Shown one piece after another: positions 53,146 through 63,906 of a DNA stretch of 64,000 nt. Below the pieces are notes generated by a model. That model made no database searches, had not been told where the DNA came from, and was given only the letters and a program-made list of their open reading frames with translations. The translations under genes were made by a program, and so were the position numbers. The DNA comes from Orientallactaga sibirica (Eukaryota; Chordata; Mammalia; Rodentia; Dipodidae): positions 5,170,001-5,234,000 of the forward strand of contig JAEOAD010000026.1 of NCBI GenBank assembly GCA_036365145.1, read 5' to 3'. Every line of letters starts with the position of its first letter. Within the stretch, counting starts at the first letter, position 1.

Positions 53146-53182
53146 TATCATCCATCCATCCATCCATCCATCCATCCATCCA
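53146..53182. repeat. (CATC)n microsatellite
   Basis: About nine CATC units. Confidence 0.97.
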
Positions 53183-53224
53183 GGTAAAACATACATACAC
53201 ACATACATATAAATATAGACATTT

Positions 53225-53580
53225 TTGGTGTGGGTGTATGATATATGCACATATGTGTACAGATCTGTGCACCCTGTGCTGATATTGCAGAGGCCAGATG
53301 AAATTATCAGGTGCTCTATGCTGTCACTCTTCTGCCTTAATTCACTAAAATATAGTCTCTCACCGAGCCTGGAGCTCAAGCTGGTGTCTCCTTCCCAACC
53401 AGTGAGGTGAGCCTCAGTGATCCTTCTGTCTCTGTGTACCCACCCTCATTCCCTCAGGGAAGCAAAGCCATGGCCAGGTTTTTTTTTTTTTCTAGAGAAA
53501 CCGAGGTGCTAGGGATCAAACTCAGGTATTCACACTTGCACAGCAAGCTCCCTTACCTGCTGAGCCATCTCTTCAGTTTC
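53225..53580. repeat. GT-rich dispersed rodent repeat, longer copy
   Basis: Starts ggtgtgggtgtatgatatat and includes tctctcaccgagcctggagc. It ends in a tRNA-like section (gggatcaaactcaggta to gctgagccatctcttcag). A T13 run interrupts it. Confidence 0.5.
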
Positions 53581-53772
53581 CAAATACAGATTTATCTTAA
53601 GAAGCAATGTTAATTCTGGGCTGCACATAATACTGCCTTTTAAAACTCTTTATTAATATTACCATTTAAAAAGCCCAACAACTTTTATTTTAGAATAGTT
53701 TTAGATTTATAGAAAAGTTGCAAGGCAAAACAGCTAACCTACATGTTGTTCTCTTATTAAAAAGTCACACTG

Positions 53773-53834
53773 GGGCTGGAGAGATGGCTTAGTGGTTACG
53801 TGCTTGCCTGTGAAGCCAAAGGACGCCGGCCTGG
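53773..53834 (+). repeat. Dip SINE 5' fragment (composite piece 1)
   Basis: Head gggctggagagatggcttag through to just before the B box, then an abrupt join to L1 sequence. Confidence 0.88.
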
Positions 53835-53917
53835 ATATCCATGACCCCACAGTGCCTGACACTACCTACACAAGACCATCATAATAGGAGGAAAAGATGA
53901 TGACATCAAAATAAAAG
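53835..53917 (+). repeat. L1 3'-region fragment (composite piece 2)
   Basis: Matches the complement of copy 2 around 31755-31845 (cagtgcctgacactacctac, cataataggaggaaaagat). The L1 poly(A) end is not included. Confidence 0.85.
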
Positions 53918-54064
53918 ACAGCCAGGCATGGTGGCACACGCCTTTAATCCCAGCACTTGGGAGGCAGAGGTAGGAGGATCGCTGTGAGTTTGAGGCCACC
54001 CTGAGACTACAAAGTTAATTCCAGGTCAGCCTGGGCCAGAGTGGTGAGACCCTACCTCGGGAAA
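53918..54064 (+). repeat. B1 SINE (composite piece 3)
   Basis: Complete plus-strand B1 ending in an A12 run and (GA)n. Confidence 0.92.
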
Positions 54065-54089
54065 AAAAAAAAAGAGAGAGAGAGAGACT

Positions 54090-54320
54090 GGGCTGGAGAG
54101 ATGGCTTAGCAGTTAAGCACTTGCCTGTGAAGCCTAAGGACCCCAGTTCGAGGCTCCATTCCCCAGTACTCACGAAAGCCAGATGCACAAGGGGACGCGT
54201 GCATCTGGAGTTCGTTTGCAATGGCTGGAGGCCCTGGTGCGCCCATTCTCTCTCTCTCTCTCTGCCTCTTTCTCTCTCTGTCGCTCTCAAGTAAATAAAT
54301 AAAAATAAAATAAACAAGAA
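54090..54320 (+). repeat. Dip SINE, double-B-box subtype (composite piece 4)
   Basis: ccagttcgaggctccattcc marks the subtype. The AAAT/AAAAT tail runs into the right-hand direct repeat. Confidence 0.93.
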
Positions 54321-54334
54321 AAAAAGTCACGCTG

Positions 54335-54639
54335 TTGTGGAGCATTTGTCACCAAGGACCCAATACTGGTGTCTCACTATACACTCCACACTGTACTGCT
54401 TTCAATGAAAACAATGCATGAGTTTATTTTCAAGGGATTCAAATAGAACTGCACAGTGACAGAAATCTCTTCACTCCTCCCATCCCACTTCCTATATATT
54501 TTGGGATGTTTTTCTACACATATAATTATATATACACACACCCATCCGTCTTATTTCAGGATATGGTGTTTTCACTTAAATATGTCTTAAAGGTCTTTCT
54601 ACATCAGTAAATCTAGATCTCTGTCCCTCTGTTTTATTT
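54335..54639. other. single-copy DNA, no gene seen
   Basis: AT-rich unique sequence with a short ATATAC run near 54525. Confidence 0.5.
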
Positions 54640-54788
54640 TTTGTTTGTTGTTTTTGAGGTAGGGTCTTGCTCTAGCCCAGGCTGAATATGGAATTCACTA
54701 TGTAGTCTCAGGCTGGCCTTGAACTCACAGTGATACTCCTACGTCAGCTCCGGAGTGCTGGGATCGGAGGCATGCGCCACTGTGCCCA
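54640..54788 (-). repeat. B1 SINE
   Basis: Complete, moderately diverged (gctgaatatggaattcac). Confidence 0.9.
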
Positions 54789-55257
54789 ATCCCACTGTGT
54801 TTTGATGTACAAGCACGCACTACTTTTGTCCTCTTTTAAAATTTAATATATCTTATCTGTTTCCAGATTTTAAATCTAGCAGATGAAAGGTGGGGTCTGG
54901 CACACCTCCCTTTTATCTTACACTGGAGGTTAGAGGTTATTTGCCTGCCTTTGTGGAGTATTTAGCATGTTCTAGGCACTGCCAAGCACTTAGCATATAT
55001 TATCTACCTCGGCTATCAAAACAATCTTATGAAATAGGTATAATTATATCCCTGTTAACAGATGAGGAAACTGAGGGTCAGGGAGGTTAAAGGAGCAAAA
55101 CCCTCTTACAACTTTCTAGCTGAAAAGGTCTCACTAATTTCGGGTATTATGAGCTATTCCACTCAGCATGCACGTGAGCCACGCTCAATGTGGAATTGAT
55201 AATATATTTGGGGAGAAAAGAAGACAATAAATAATTATATGTTATAAGTACTCTGTG
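54789..55257. other. single-copy or old-repeat DNA, no gene seen
   Basis: Contains tgccaagcacttagcatata and gatgaggaaactgagggtca. The latter resembles the core of MIR, an ancient mammalian SINE, but this is too diverged to call firmly. Confidence 0.4.
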
Positions 55258-55350
55258 AGGCTTGAGATGTAGTTGAATGGTAGAACATTTGCCTAGCTTG
55301 TGCAAGGCAAATCATACCCCCAGCACTGAAGGAAAAAAAAAAAAAAAAAC
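55258..55350 (+). repeat. ID-like element with A tail
   Basis: gagatgtagttgaatggtag, then ttgcctagcttgtgcaaggc, then a cccccagcac end and about 18 A. This is the classic tRNA-Ala-type ID layout. Confidence 0.78.
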
Positions 55351-55413
55351 ACATTATTGGAGAGGTTGTGAGTTGTAAAAAGGCTGCAAGGGGAGTTTTT
55401 GTGGCAAGATGGG

Positions 55414-55732
55414 GTAGGCCAGGCTGGCCTCAAATTGACTGACGATCCTCTTACTTTAGCTTCTTTTTAAAAAATATTTTTTTATTTATTTGAGAGAGAG
55501 AAATAGGCAAGAAGAGAGAGAGAGAGAATGGGTTTGCCAGGGCCTCCAGCCACTGCAAATGAACTCCAGATACATGCATCCCCTTGTGCATCTGGCTTAA
55601 GTGGGTCCTGGGGAATCGAACTTGGGTCTTTCGGCTCTGCGGGCAAGCACCTCAACCACTAAGCCGTCTCTCCAGCCCTTACGTTAGCTTCTTGAGTGCT
55701 GGGATTATAGGCATGAACCACCATAGCCAGCT
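55414..55732 (-). repeat. old B1 SINE split by a Dip insertion
   Basis: 3' part ccaggctggcctcaaattga left of the Dip, 5' part gagtgctgggattataggca right of it. Confidence 0.82.
55466..55677 (-). repeat. Dip SINE with target-site duplication in old B1
   Basis: Flanked by cttac(t/g)ttagcttctt (55450-55465 and 55678-55693, 15 of 16 identical). Confidence 0.94.
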
Positions 55733-55746
55733 GCAAGGTGATTTTT

Positions 55747-56487
55747 TTTAATCAGATGTTCTTTATTGACAACTTTCATAATTACAGACAATAAGCCATG
55801 ATATTTTCTTCTGCTCCCCTACTTTCCCCTTCACAAATCCACTCTTCATCACATTCCCTCCCTCTCTCAATTAGTCTCTCTTTTATTTTGATGCCATCAT
55901 CTTTCCTCCTATTATGAGGGTCTTGTGTAGGTAGTACTAGGCACTACGAGTTCATGAATATCAAGGCCAATCTGTGTCTGAACAATTACATTGTAAGGAG
56001 TCCTACCCTTCCTTTGGCTCTAACATTCTTTCTGCCACCTCTTCTGCAATGGATCCTGAGCCTTGGAAGGTGTGACAGAGATATTTCAGGACTAAGCACT
56101 CCTCTGTCACTTCTTTTCATCAATATGGTGCCTTTTGGGTCATCCCAAGACAATGGCCATCTGAAAAGAGAAGTTTCTCTAACCAAAAGTGGGAGTAGCA
56201 TTAACATGAGTATGAACATTAAGAAAAGTGCTTAGGGCTGGAGAAATAGCTTAGTGGTTAAGGCGTTTGCCTGCAAAGCCAAAGGATCCTGGTTTGATTC
56301 TCCAGGACCCACATAAGTCAGATGCGTGAGGGGCACATGCATCTGGAGTTCGTTTGCAGTGGCTAGAGGCCCTGGCACGCCCATTCTCTCTCTCTCTGCT
56401 TGCAAATAAATAAAAAGTTAAAAAAATAAAAAAAAAAAAAAAGAAAAGTGCTTATAGGGCAGTTTGGTATACATAATATATCCATTT
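55747..56487 (-). mobile_element. L1-type LINE 3' fragment, 3' part of a B1-L1 composite (copy 4)
   Basis: Homologous to copies 1-3 from the poly-T end through gtatacataatatatccatt. A later Dip at 56235 splits it. It is part of a larger insertion bounded by ctgcaaggtgattttt at 55731-55746 and 56637-56652. Confidence 0.72.
56235..56441 (+). repeat. Dip SINE with target-site duplication inside L1
   Basis: Flanked by the perfect 13-bp repeat agaaaagtgctta. Opposite in orientation to its L1 host. Confidence 0.95.
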
Positions 56488-56636
56488 GTTTTTTTGTTTT
56501 TGAGGTAGGGTTTCACTCTAGACCAGGCTTTACTGAAATTCACTATGTAGTCTCAGGGTGGCCTCGAACTCACAGTGATCCTCCTACCTCTGCCTCCTGA
56601 GTGCTGGGATTAAAGATGTGCACCACCATGCTCTGC
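56488..56636 (-). repeat. B1 SINE, 5' part of a B1-L1 composite
   Basis: Complete B1 whose head lies exactly at the right-hand target-site duplication of the L1 insertion. Its T-rich tail complement joins the L1 fragment directly. Confidence 0.88.
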
Positions 56637-56652
56637 CTGCAAGGTGATTTTT

Positions 56653-57020
56653 GATGCCTTCACAAGTCTTCAAGGATGAGGTGTGTGTGCCTGCAGCTGT
56701 GATGATGCAGGTGGAAATACAGATGCTCCTTTACTTACAGTATGGCAACTTGATTTGGAGCTTCCTCCTTAGCAACAGAGCACTCAGTAGATGCTAGTTG
56801 GTTATCGTGTGATAACCTGGTGCTACCGCCTAGTCTCACTGGAGAGTCTCATACTCTACCCCGTTAGTTCAAGACAAGATCCTGATTCAGAACTTGAAGT
56901 ACAGGTTAGACTGACTACATATGGTTTTAATACCATTTGTAAAGTCAGAAAATGCTGTCAAATCATTGAAGTCAGGGATTTAGCTATCAGAAGACCCTTA
57001 CTCAAATTTCGAGTGTTAAT
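56653..57020. other. single-copy DNA, no gene seen
   Basis: Unique sequence; nothing recognised. Confidence 0.5.
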
Positions 57021-57022
57021 TT

Positions 57023-57278
57023 ATTTTTATTTTTGGTGTTTTTGTTTTGTTTTGTTTTTAGATAGAGAGGGAGAGGAAGACAGATAGAGATGGGCGTGCC
57101 AGCAGCCTCTCAGCTGCTGTGAACAAAATCCAGATGCATGCGCCCCCTTGTGGTCAAGTGCGGCATTGCGCCCTTGCATCACTTTGCATCTGGCTAAACG
57201 TGGGGCCTAGAGATTGGAACCAGCATTCTTAGGCTTAGGAGGCAGGGGCCTTAACCACTAAGCCATCTCTCCAGCCCT
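57023..57278 (-). repeat. Dip SINE, long subtype
   Basis: gtggtcaagtgcggcattgc, gcccttgcatcactttgcat and ctagagattggaaccagc. Confidence 0.93.
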
Positions 57279-57289
57279 TGGTGGGTTTT

Positions 57290-57446
57290 TTTTGTTTGTT
57301 TTTTGTTTTTCAAGGTAGGGTTTCACTCTAGTTCTAGCTAACCTGGAATTCACTATGTAGTCTCAGGGAGGCCTCAAACTCATGGTGATTCTCTTACCTC
57401 TGCCTCCCGAGTGCTGGGATTAAAGGTATGTGCCACCATACCTGGC
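57290..57446 (-). repeat. B1 SINE
   Basis: Complete, slightly diverged (actctagttctagctaacc). Confidence 0.9.
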
Positions 57447-57447
57447 T

Positions 57448-57484
57448 ATTTTTTTTTTTTTTTTTTTTTTATGTTTTTAAAGTT

Positions 57485-57523
<39 letters not shown>

Positions 57524-57737
57524 TTTTTGAGTGCATGTGCACAAGAGACAGTCAAAAAGAGAGAATTGGTGCGCCAGGGCCTCAGCCACTGCAATCAAAC
57601 TCCAGACACTTGCACCACCTCGTGGGCATATGTGACCTTGTGCTTTCCTCATCGTAGCTAACGTGGGATCTGGAGAGTAGAACATTGGTCCTTAGGCTTC
57701 ACAAGCACCTTAACTGCTAAGCCATTTCTCCAGCCCT
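57448..57737 (-). repeat. Dip SINE, distinct variant with body insertion
   Basis: T24 and about ten TTTA units. The body carries cgtgggcatatgtgaccttg and ctttcctcatcgtagctaac, an insertion placed like that of the long subtype but different in sequence. Confidence 0.88.
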
Positions 57738-57738
57738 T

Positions 57739-57888
57739 TTGGTTTTTTTTTTTTTTTAATTATTGACAACTTCCATAAAATAAATAATATGTCATGATCA
57801 TAATCCTCTCCCACTACCCTCCCTTTTCCCCTTCCCAAGTCTCCCCTCCACTGAATCCCTTCTTTCCAACTACTCTCTTCTATTTTTT
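57739..57888 (-). mobile_element. L1-type LINE, short 3' end
   Basis: Poly-T, then attattgacaacttccataa and a C-rich tract (tctcccactaccctcccttt), the terminal 150 bases of the same L1 3' region. Confidence 0.65.
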
Positions 57889-57914
57889 AAAAAACTTTTA
57901 AATTTATTTATATA

Positions 57915-58063
57915 TATTTTTGTTTTTCGAGGTAGGGTCTCACTCTAGCCCAGGCTGACCTGGAATTCACTATGTAGTCTCAGGGTGGCCTTGAACTCAC
58001 AGCGATCCTCCTACCTCTGCCTCCCAAGTGCTGGGATTAAAGGCGTGCACCACCACACCCGGC
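57915..58063 (-). repeat. B1 SINE
   Basis: Complete, near-consensus copy. Confidence 0.94.
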
Positions 58064-58149
58064 CTCACAGCATGGTTTTTGCAGTTTTCTTCTTGCCTGT
58101 TCCCTGTTTCTGAGTTTTTAAGGATATTAGCCTTTGACACCCAACCTTG

Positions 58150-58305
58150 AAGGTTTTTTTTGGAGGGGGGGAATGAGAATGGGCACACCAGGGCCTTCAG
58201 CCACTGCAAACGAATTCCAGATGCATGTACTTCCTTGTGCATCTGGCTTACATGGGTACTGGGGAATTGAACCCAGGTCCTTTGTCTTTGCAGGCAGAAT
58301 GCCTT
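58150..58305 (-). repeat. Dip SINE, head missing
   Basis: Stops at tttgcaggcagaatgcctt; the head complement is absent. Confidence 0.85.
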
Positions 58306-58551
58306 GGACAGAAGATAAGGTGGGAAAAGTTAAGGCTCAGACTTCTTTGAGTTTGGCCTGGGAGGGTTGGTGGTTAGAGCAGGTTCAGTGTCCACCTGAC
58401 TGCTTACAGTGGTAACCTCTCTTCCTCTTCCTGGAAACAAAAACCCACTCTCCCAGCTCTGAAAAGCAGAATTCTTAGTTTTACAGGCAGTTGCAGACCT
58501 ACTCTGGGTTGTGTTGTTTTCCCCTTGAAAGAGCCAACTATTCACAAATGA

Positions 58552-58645
58552 CACATGTACTTGGGAGGCTGAGGTAGGAGGATTGCTGTGAGTTCAAGGC
58601 TAGTCTGAGACTACATAGTGAATTCCAGGTCAGCCTGGGTTACTG
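58552..58645 (+). repeat. B1 SINE, central fragment
   Basis: Begins at acttgggaggctgaggtagg and stops after aggtcagcctgggtt, so both ends are missing. Confidence 0.82.
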
Positions 58646-58945
58646 GGGGTATGAAAGAAAGGAGGGAGTGAGCATGGACCCCCAGAGGCTGGGCAGGCCA
58701 GGTGGGGGTGGGGTAGATTCTGAACCAAGTCCAAGGAGGCTGTGAGGAGCTTTGAGGTCTGCTCCAAGCCAAAGCAGGTGCCGAGGTTACCAGGGACAGT
58801 CCATACGAGAACTGGAGATCCATGAATGGTCTGGGACTCAGGGTAAAGGTGGTTCTTCCATTCAGAGGCCCCGCCCTGTGGGCACTGACCCAGGCCACCT
58901 GCGTCTTCCTCTCATGCTTTCAGAAGGCTTCTTTTCCCCCCTCTC

Positions 58946-59100
58946 ACATGGTGGCACATGCCTTTAATCCCACCACTTGGGTGACAGAGGTAGAGGATCG
59001 TTGTGAGTTCCAGGCCAATTTAAGACTACATGGTAAGTTTCAGGTCTCGCTAGAGCGAGACCCGACCTCAAAAAACCAAAAATAAATTAAAAAGTTAAAA
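58946..59100 (+). repeat. B1 SINE
   Basis: Plus-strand copy missing the first few bases, with tail caaaaaaccaaaaataaatt. Confidence 0.9.
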
Positions 59101-61264
59101 AATATATATATAAAAGGTTTCTAGGGCAGGAGCTAGTACCCCATTCTTTGGGCAGAGTGGGTGGGTAGCCAGCAGGGGTTTACTCCATAATTTACCATTG
59201 CAGCCAGAAGCCTTTGATGATTCTGCCAAAAATGTTAAGTAAAAATGACCAAAACATAATGGGACTTTATTTCTCTGAGATTGTTCATTTTATAGATAGT
59301 CCTTTACAGACACATGAATCATTTTCATGAAAGCTTCCCCCACCCCATGTCTTCAGTTCTGCAACCTTTGGTGACAGAAGTGACAAGCCCTGAGGAAGTC
59401 TGTCTTCCTGGTAAAAGCACTTCCGTCCTCACCTTGCTGTTGTCGCACGCGGCAGTCTTGTCTGGTGGTGGAAGTGGTGGCGAGGGAAGAAGTCAAGGCT
59501 CTTGTGCGCTGCCCGGCTGCACTACTCATCTCTTAGTTATTAGCCATGTGGCACCAAGCTGTCTGGAATAATGCCAGTTTATTGATTTGAATTCTGAGGA
59601 GTTTCATGGTCTTAACATTTTTTTCATTTTAGAAATTTAATTTCAGACCTGCTGCACTTGTATAGGCAGCTCTAATCTTGCCACACTGATAGGAGTTTTA
59701 AATTGCATGTTTAGTCTTTCCCGCTTGGCTGAGAATTGTTACTGAGGAAAAAGTTTTGGCTTATTGAGTAAGCCATTTAAATTTTGTTTTATTTTTGTTT
59801 ATATCTACAAAATATGGTGAAGATAGATCCATTCATAGGAACAGATGGCCTGAGTCTTCAGCTTCTGAGTGTTTACACTGAAAGAGACACCCCAGGCCGT
59901 TTTAGTTTTGCCCTTCTGCGTGAAACATGGTTCTTTGATGAGGTTTAAGAGTTCAGTGCTTTGTGTGTGTCCCTTTAGCCCTGTGAACCTCTTTTTCCGT
60001 TTCGGGAACTGTTTATGAACAAATTTTACCCACTTTGAGGGTCCTGAGCACTTTTTGAGCAGGACTTGTCAACAGAGTGACATGGTAGGATGCAGAGGGC
60101 TGGGGTAGGCGAGGGCTGGGGTAAGGGCATGCAGATGTGCCCACCCGCCGGGCAGCTCAAGTTCTACTGTGAACAATTCCCCCAAAGCCAACAGGTGGGC
60201 TGCGGTGCTTTTCTTGAAGAGAAAGGAGACTCAACACTCTCATATAGCACACTAAGCCATTTAGAAGCAACCAGAAATGAAGGGACCGATGAAGACCAAC
60301 CTGCTAGCCCTTTTCTTCTCATCCCTAGAACAATGGTTGTAGCTGGCTTGTGGAGGGTGACCCAAGAAAATCACAGTGCCAAGTTCTTTCTCCAGAGTGA
60401 GGGACTGGGACTTGACTTTCTAGTGGTCTCTCCCCCTGAGCCCTGGCTGTCCCCTGGCTAGTTCCTGGAACAATGAGTGTACATGTTGGTTTGGAGATCT
60501 CAGATGTGGAAGGGACTATTTGAGGGTCCATTGTTTGAGGGCTGTGAACTCTTCACTCCTGTGGTGTTCATTCAGAAAAACGACTGCCACTTGGACGCAA
60601 ATTACGGAGTGCCCTCAGATTCTCCAGTCAAGTAAATAACTTCTGTGAACCAGCAGTAGGTCTTCTTTTTTAGGAAGGCAGTATTTTGGACTAAAAATTT
60701 AGTGATTTTTCTATGAAGAGAAATCATTTGTCCTGAGATGGTTGCTAAAGCTGATATTACCCCTTTATCACAAATGTTTGTTCTTTTTCTAGCTTTGACC
60801 TTTATTCGACCACCTTGCAGGTTTTCTAGAAGATTTGACTAGTGCTTAAAAGGCATGTTCAGAAAGTGCTGTTTCTCCCCACCCCCACCTCCACCTCCAC
60901 CTCCATCTTCGCCCTAGAGCAGCACAACTCTCGGGTTTTGTGTTCCTTCCACTGGGCAGCTGCTGCCATGGTGCTGCCTCTGCTCCTCCCTCCTCTTCTT
61001 GCTGTACTCGGAAGGGAGCTGTACCTTTGTGGTTCTTCTGCAGCTGCTGGACTTTGATGGGGACATGCTTGCTGCCTCTACACTTGCTTCCCTTAGCAAC
61101 CAGCCCTTTGACGATGACCTCTTGCTGTTTGCCTGTTGTCTCTCATGTTGGATTATAGATGAGATTTACCAGGCTGGGGGTGGGGGCCTGCTGTTAGTGC
61201 ATTTCTTGTTGGGTTCCCAGAGTCCCTCAGCCTATGTTTTTTCTCTGTAAAATTTGAAGTTCAG
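59101..61264. other. single-copy DNA, possible conserved noncoding block, no gene seen
   Basis: Second-longest SINE-free stretch. The region 59580-59800 is unbroken AT-rich sequence with candidate-element texture. A (CCACCT)n patch lies at about 60884-60906. Frames at 60090-60461 (+, 123 codons) and 60842-61250 (both strands) have no recognised family. Confidence 0.4.
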
Positions 61265-61311
61265 AGAGAGAGAGAGAGAGAGAGACATACAGACAGACAG
61301 ACAGACAGATA
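61265..61311. repeat. (GA)n(ACAG)n microsatellite
   Basis: About ten GA units, then five CAGA units. Confidence 0.96.
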
Positions 61312-61539
61312 AATATGCATGGGTATGCCTGCATTCATGTGTGTGCATACACAGGGGATATTAGTGCTGAATCTGTCTAGCATAGCTTTGAATTTGTAGG
61401 CTGGTGATAGAGTGAGTTAATTTGGAAGGAGCTGCTGTAGTGATTATGAAAACTACCTAATTGTATTATCATACATTGGGCTTCACCAATACATAGTTAT
61501 GAAATTCTTTCCAACAGTGGGACTTTTCCTTACATAACC

Positions 61540-61606
61540 CTCCCTCCCTCCTTCCCTTCCTCCTTCCCTCCTTCCTTTCCTTCCTTCCTCCCCTCCCTCC
61601 CTCCCA
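61540..61606. repeat. (CCTT)n/(CCCT)n pyrimidine tract
   Basis: Mixed CCTT and CCCT units preceding a Dip copy. Confidence 0.93.
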
Positions 61607-61768
61607 CTTATGAGAGAGAAAATGGGTGCACCAGGACCTTTAGCCACTGTAAACAAACTCCAGATGCATGCACCACCTTGTGCATCTGGCTTTATGGGCA
61701 CTGGGGAATTGAACCTGGGTCCTTGGGCTTCTCAGGCAAGCATCTTAACCACTAAGCTCTCTCCAGCC
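61607..61768 (-). repeat. Dip SINE without tail
   Basis: Body and head present; the (TTTA)n tail has been replaced by the pyrimidine tract. Head complement taagctctctccagcccc. Confidence 0.88.
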
Positions 61769-63679
61769 CCCCCCCATACAATATTTTAAAAGCTCATTCA
61801 TGTATGTTACTCCACATCATAGTTTTACACATTAATATCTCCACCTATCTCAGTAAGCTCTTTTAAGTATCAGGAGTCTGTGAAGCACATGGTGGTAGCT
61901 ATGTTTCCTAAGCTTCCACTGTTTTGAAGTCTGCAAGTTCAAATTTTATCATTGGCAACAAATATTTTCAGTCATTTTCCTTTAAGTGATGGGCTTTCTT
62001 CACTCATTGGCAAAAATGCCTGCCCTATGCCCATCTGTATATATCTGAGATATAACTAAGCTTTTCAGGTGTTCTTTGTATGAAAGATAGGTTCTGTGAA
62101 AAACTGGCTAGTTGAGCTTGCAACTCACAATCACACCAGTTAAGAAAACATCCTTCTTAGGTGTGCATCAGGAGTGATTTATGCATCTTTTCTATTTTTC
62201 CATACAATATGAAGAAAAGTGCATGTAGTTAAGATGTAATAAAATTGATTGTTTTTTATCATTTGCTTTATCAGTATTGCTTCACCAAAATTCTTTAGGA
62301 AACTAGTTGTCCAGTATGTAGTGGTCAAGTGTGAAGTATGGTGCCACTGCACTGGTTCATGCAACCTTTCTCCTTGCTTCTGTTCATGAACATACATGTA
62401 AGCAAAGTATAAAAGGTTAATAATGTCTTTGTGAGAGCAAAAGTATTTTTATAATAATATTACCTGAAAAGGTTGAAAGATACCCTACCTACTTGATCCC
62501 AGGACTTGCAAATGGGACTTCATGAATTGCTGGCCTAGGCAAACTTTAATGAAATGAGAATAAAATGGTCTTGAAAGTGCTCGCAAGTGCTTGCTTTTTA
62601 AGACTGCAGCATAGACTTGTATAGTGATAGCAGGAAAATATATTATCTACTTTATACCATTCTTCTCCATATTCTTGGTATGCAAAATCACAAAGCTATA
62701 CTGAAGCTCTTGTGAAAAAATAAAACATGTTCACATTTTCTTCCAGGAAGTCCCACTTCACCTTTACAAAAGCAGTGTCTCTCTAGGTCCTCCTTCTGTC
62801 ATTCCATTTCTCAGGACACTCCTTCTACTGAGAAGCCATGAGTGGAGTCTAGTTCAAGCCCAGGCCAGTGGCTGGCCATGACCCGATCCTTGCTATGTAA
62901 ATCTTCACTGAATGGCATGAGACTCCAACTTAGCAATTCATGGAATTGTAAGGTGAGCCCAGTTTCCCAGCCAATTATGACTCCATCTAAAGCTGTTGCC
63001 GGGCCATTAATATATTTTGCGCCTTGTCGTCTTTTATATCTTGCCAAACTCTGAGAGTCTACTGTATAGCTACTGGCAACAGGCCTCTGCCAAAACAGTC
63101 TATGAATGTATCATTTTACACCTCATTTTTACTTGTTTCCCCTTGAGGTGGCACCTTGCCTGTGTTTCTGTCTCCTACTCTTTTATCCACTTAAGAGAAT
63201 TATTCTTTTACCTTATTCTTGCATCATGGTCTTAGTGACTTTTGGCTTCTGTAGTGACTTACTTTGAAAGAAATGTTGAAGAATGAAAATGCTAATGTCT
63301 TCCTCTAGGGCCCTTCCTTTCTTAACTGCCAGTGGTTCTCCTCAGGCTTCTCTAATAGGCTGAATTCTATCCCCATGGGGTTTGTATGATGAAGTGCCAG
63401 CCCTCTGTCCTTCAGAATGTGACCTTATTTGGAGTGAGAGTCTTACAGAGGCAATCATGGTAACATGGAGGACTAGAGTGGTCCCAGTCCATTATGGCTG
63501 ATGCCTTTAGGGAGGGGGATTTGGACAGAGACTTAGGTGGGCATAGCACCAGGTGAAGATGGAGGCAGTGGGGCGGTGGTACACCTTCTCAAGTTGAGAA
63601 TCACCAGACACTGCCTGTAGCTGCTGACAGACCCTCCCCCTTGGCGTTCACAAGACCCTGCTGGTACTTGGACTTTAGA
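61769..63679. other. longest SINE-free single-copy stretch at the right end, no gene seen
   Basis: AT-rich, about 1.9 kb without recognisable SINEs. Frames of 70-80 codons on both strands around 62.2 and 62.8-63.2 kb have no family resemblance. Confidence 0.45.
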
Positions 63680-63906
63680 TTTTTAAAAAATATTTTATTT
63701 TTATTTATTTATTTATTTGAGAGAGAGAGATACAGAAATAGGCAGAGAGAGAGAGAATGGGTGCACCAGGGCCTCCAGCCACTGAAAACGAACTCCAGAT
63801 ACATGCACACCCTTGTGCATCTAGCTTACGTGGGTCCTGGAGAGTCGACCTGGGTCCTTTGGCTTTGCAGGCAAGCACCTTAACCACTAAGCCATCTCTC
63901 CAGCCC
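63680..63906 (-). repeat. Dip SINE
   Basis: Complete copy with GA-rich stretch. A short direct repeat ggactt(t/a) lies at its edges. Confidence 0.93.

Larger units (their letters stand above)
53773..54320 (+). mobile_element. composite retro-insertion Dip-L1-B1-Dip
   Basis: Four plus-strand pieces run head to tail: the first 62 bases of Dip (to cggcctgg); an 84-base internal piece of the L1 3' region (atatccatgaccccacagtg to aaaataaaagaca); a full B1; and a full double-B-box Dip with tail. One pair of direct repeats, aaaaagtcac(a/g)ctg (53759-53772 and 54321-54334, 13 of 14), encloses all four. None of the internal joints shows an obvious target-site duplication. Confidence 0.75.

Noticed and set aside
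60842..61250. possible protein pseudogene, open in several frames on both strands
   Set aside because: I compared translations mentally with ribosomal proteins and histone H3 and found no consistent match. It borders a (CCACCT)n patch that explains part of the openness.
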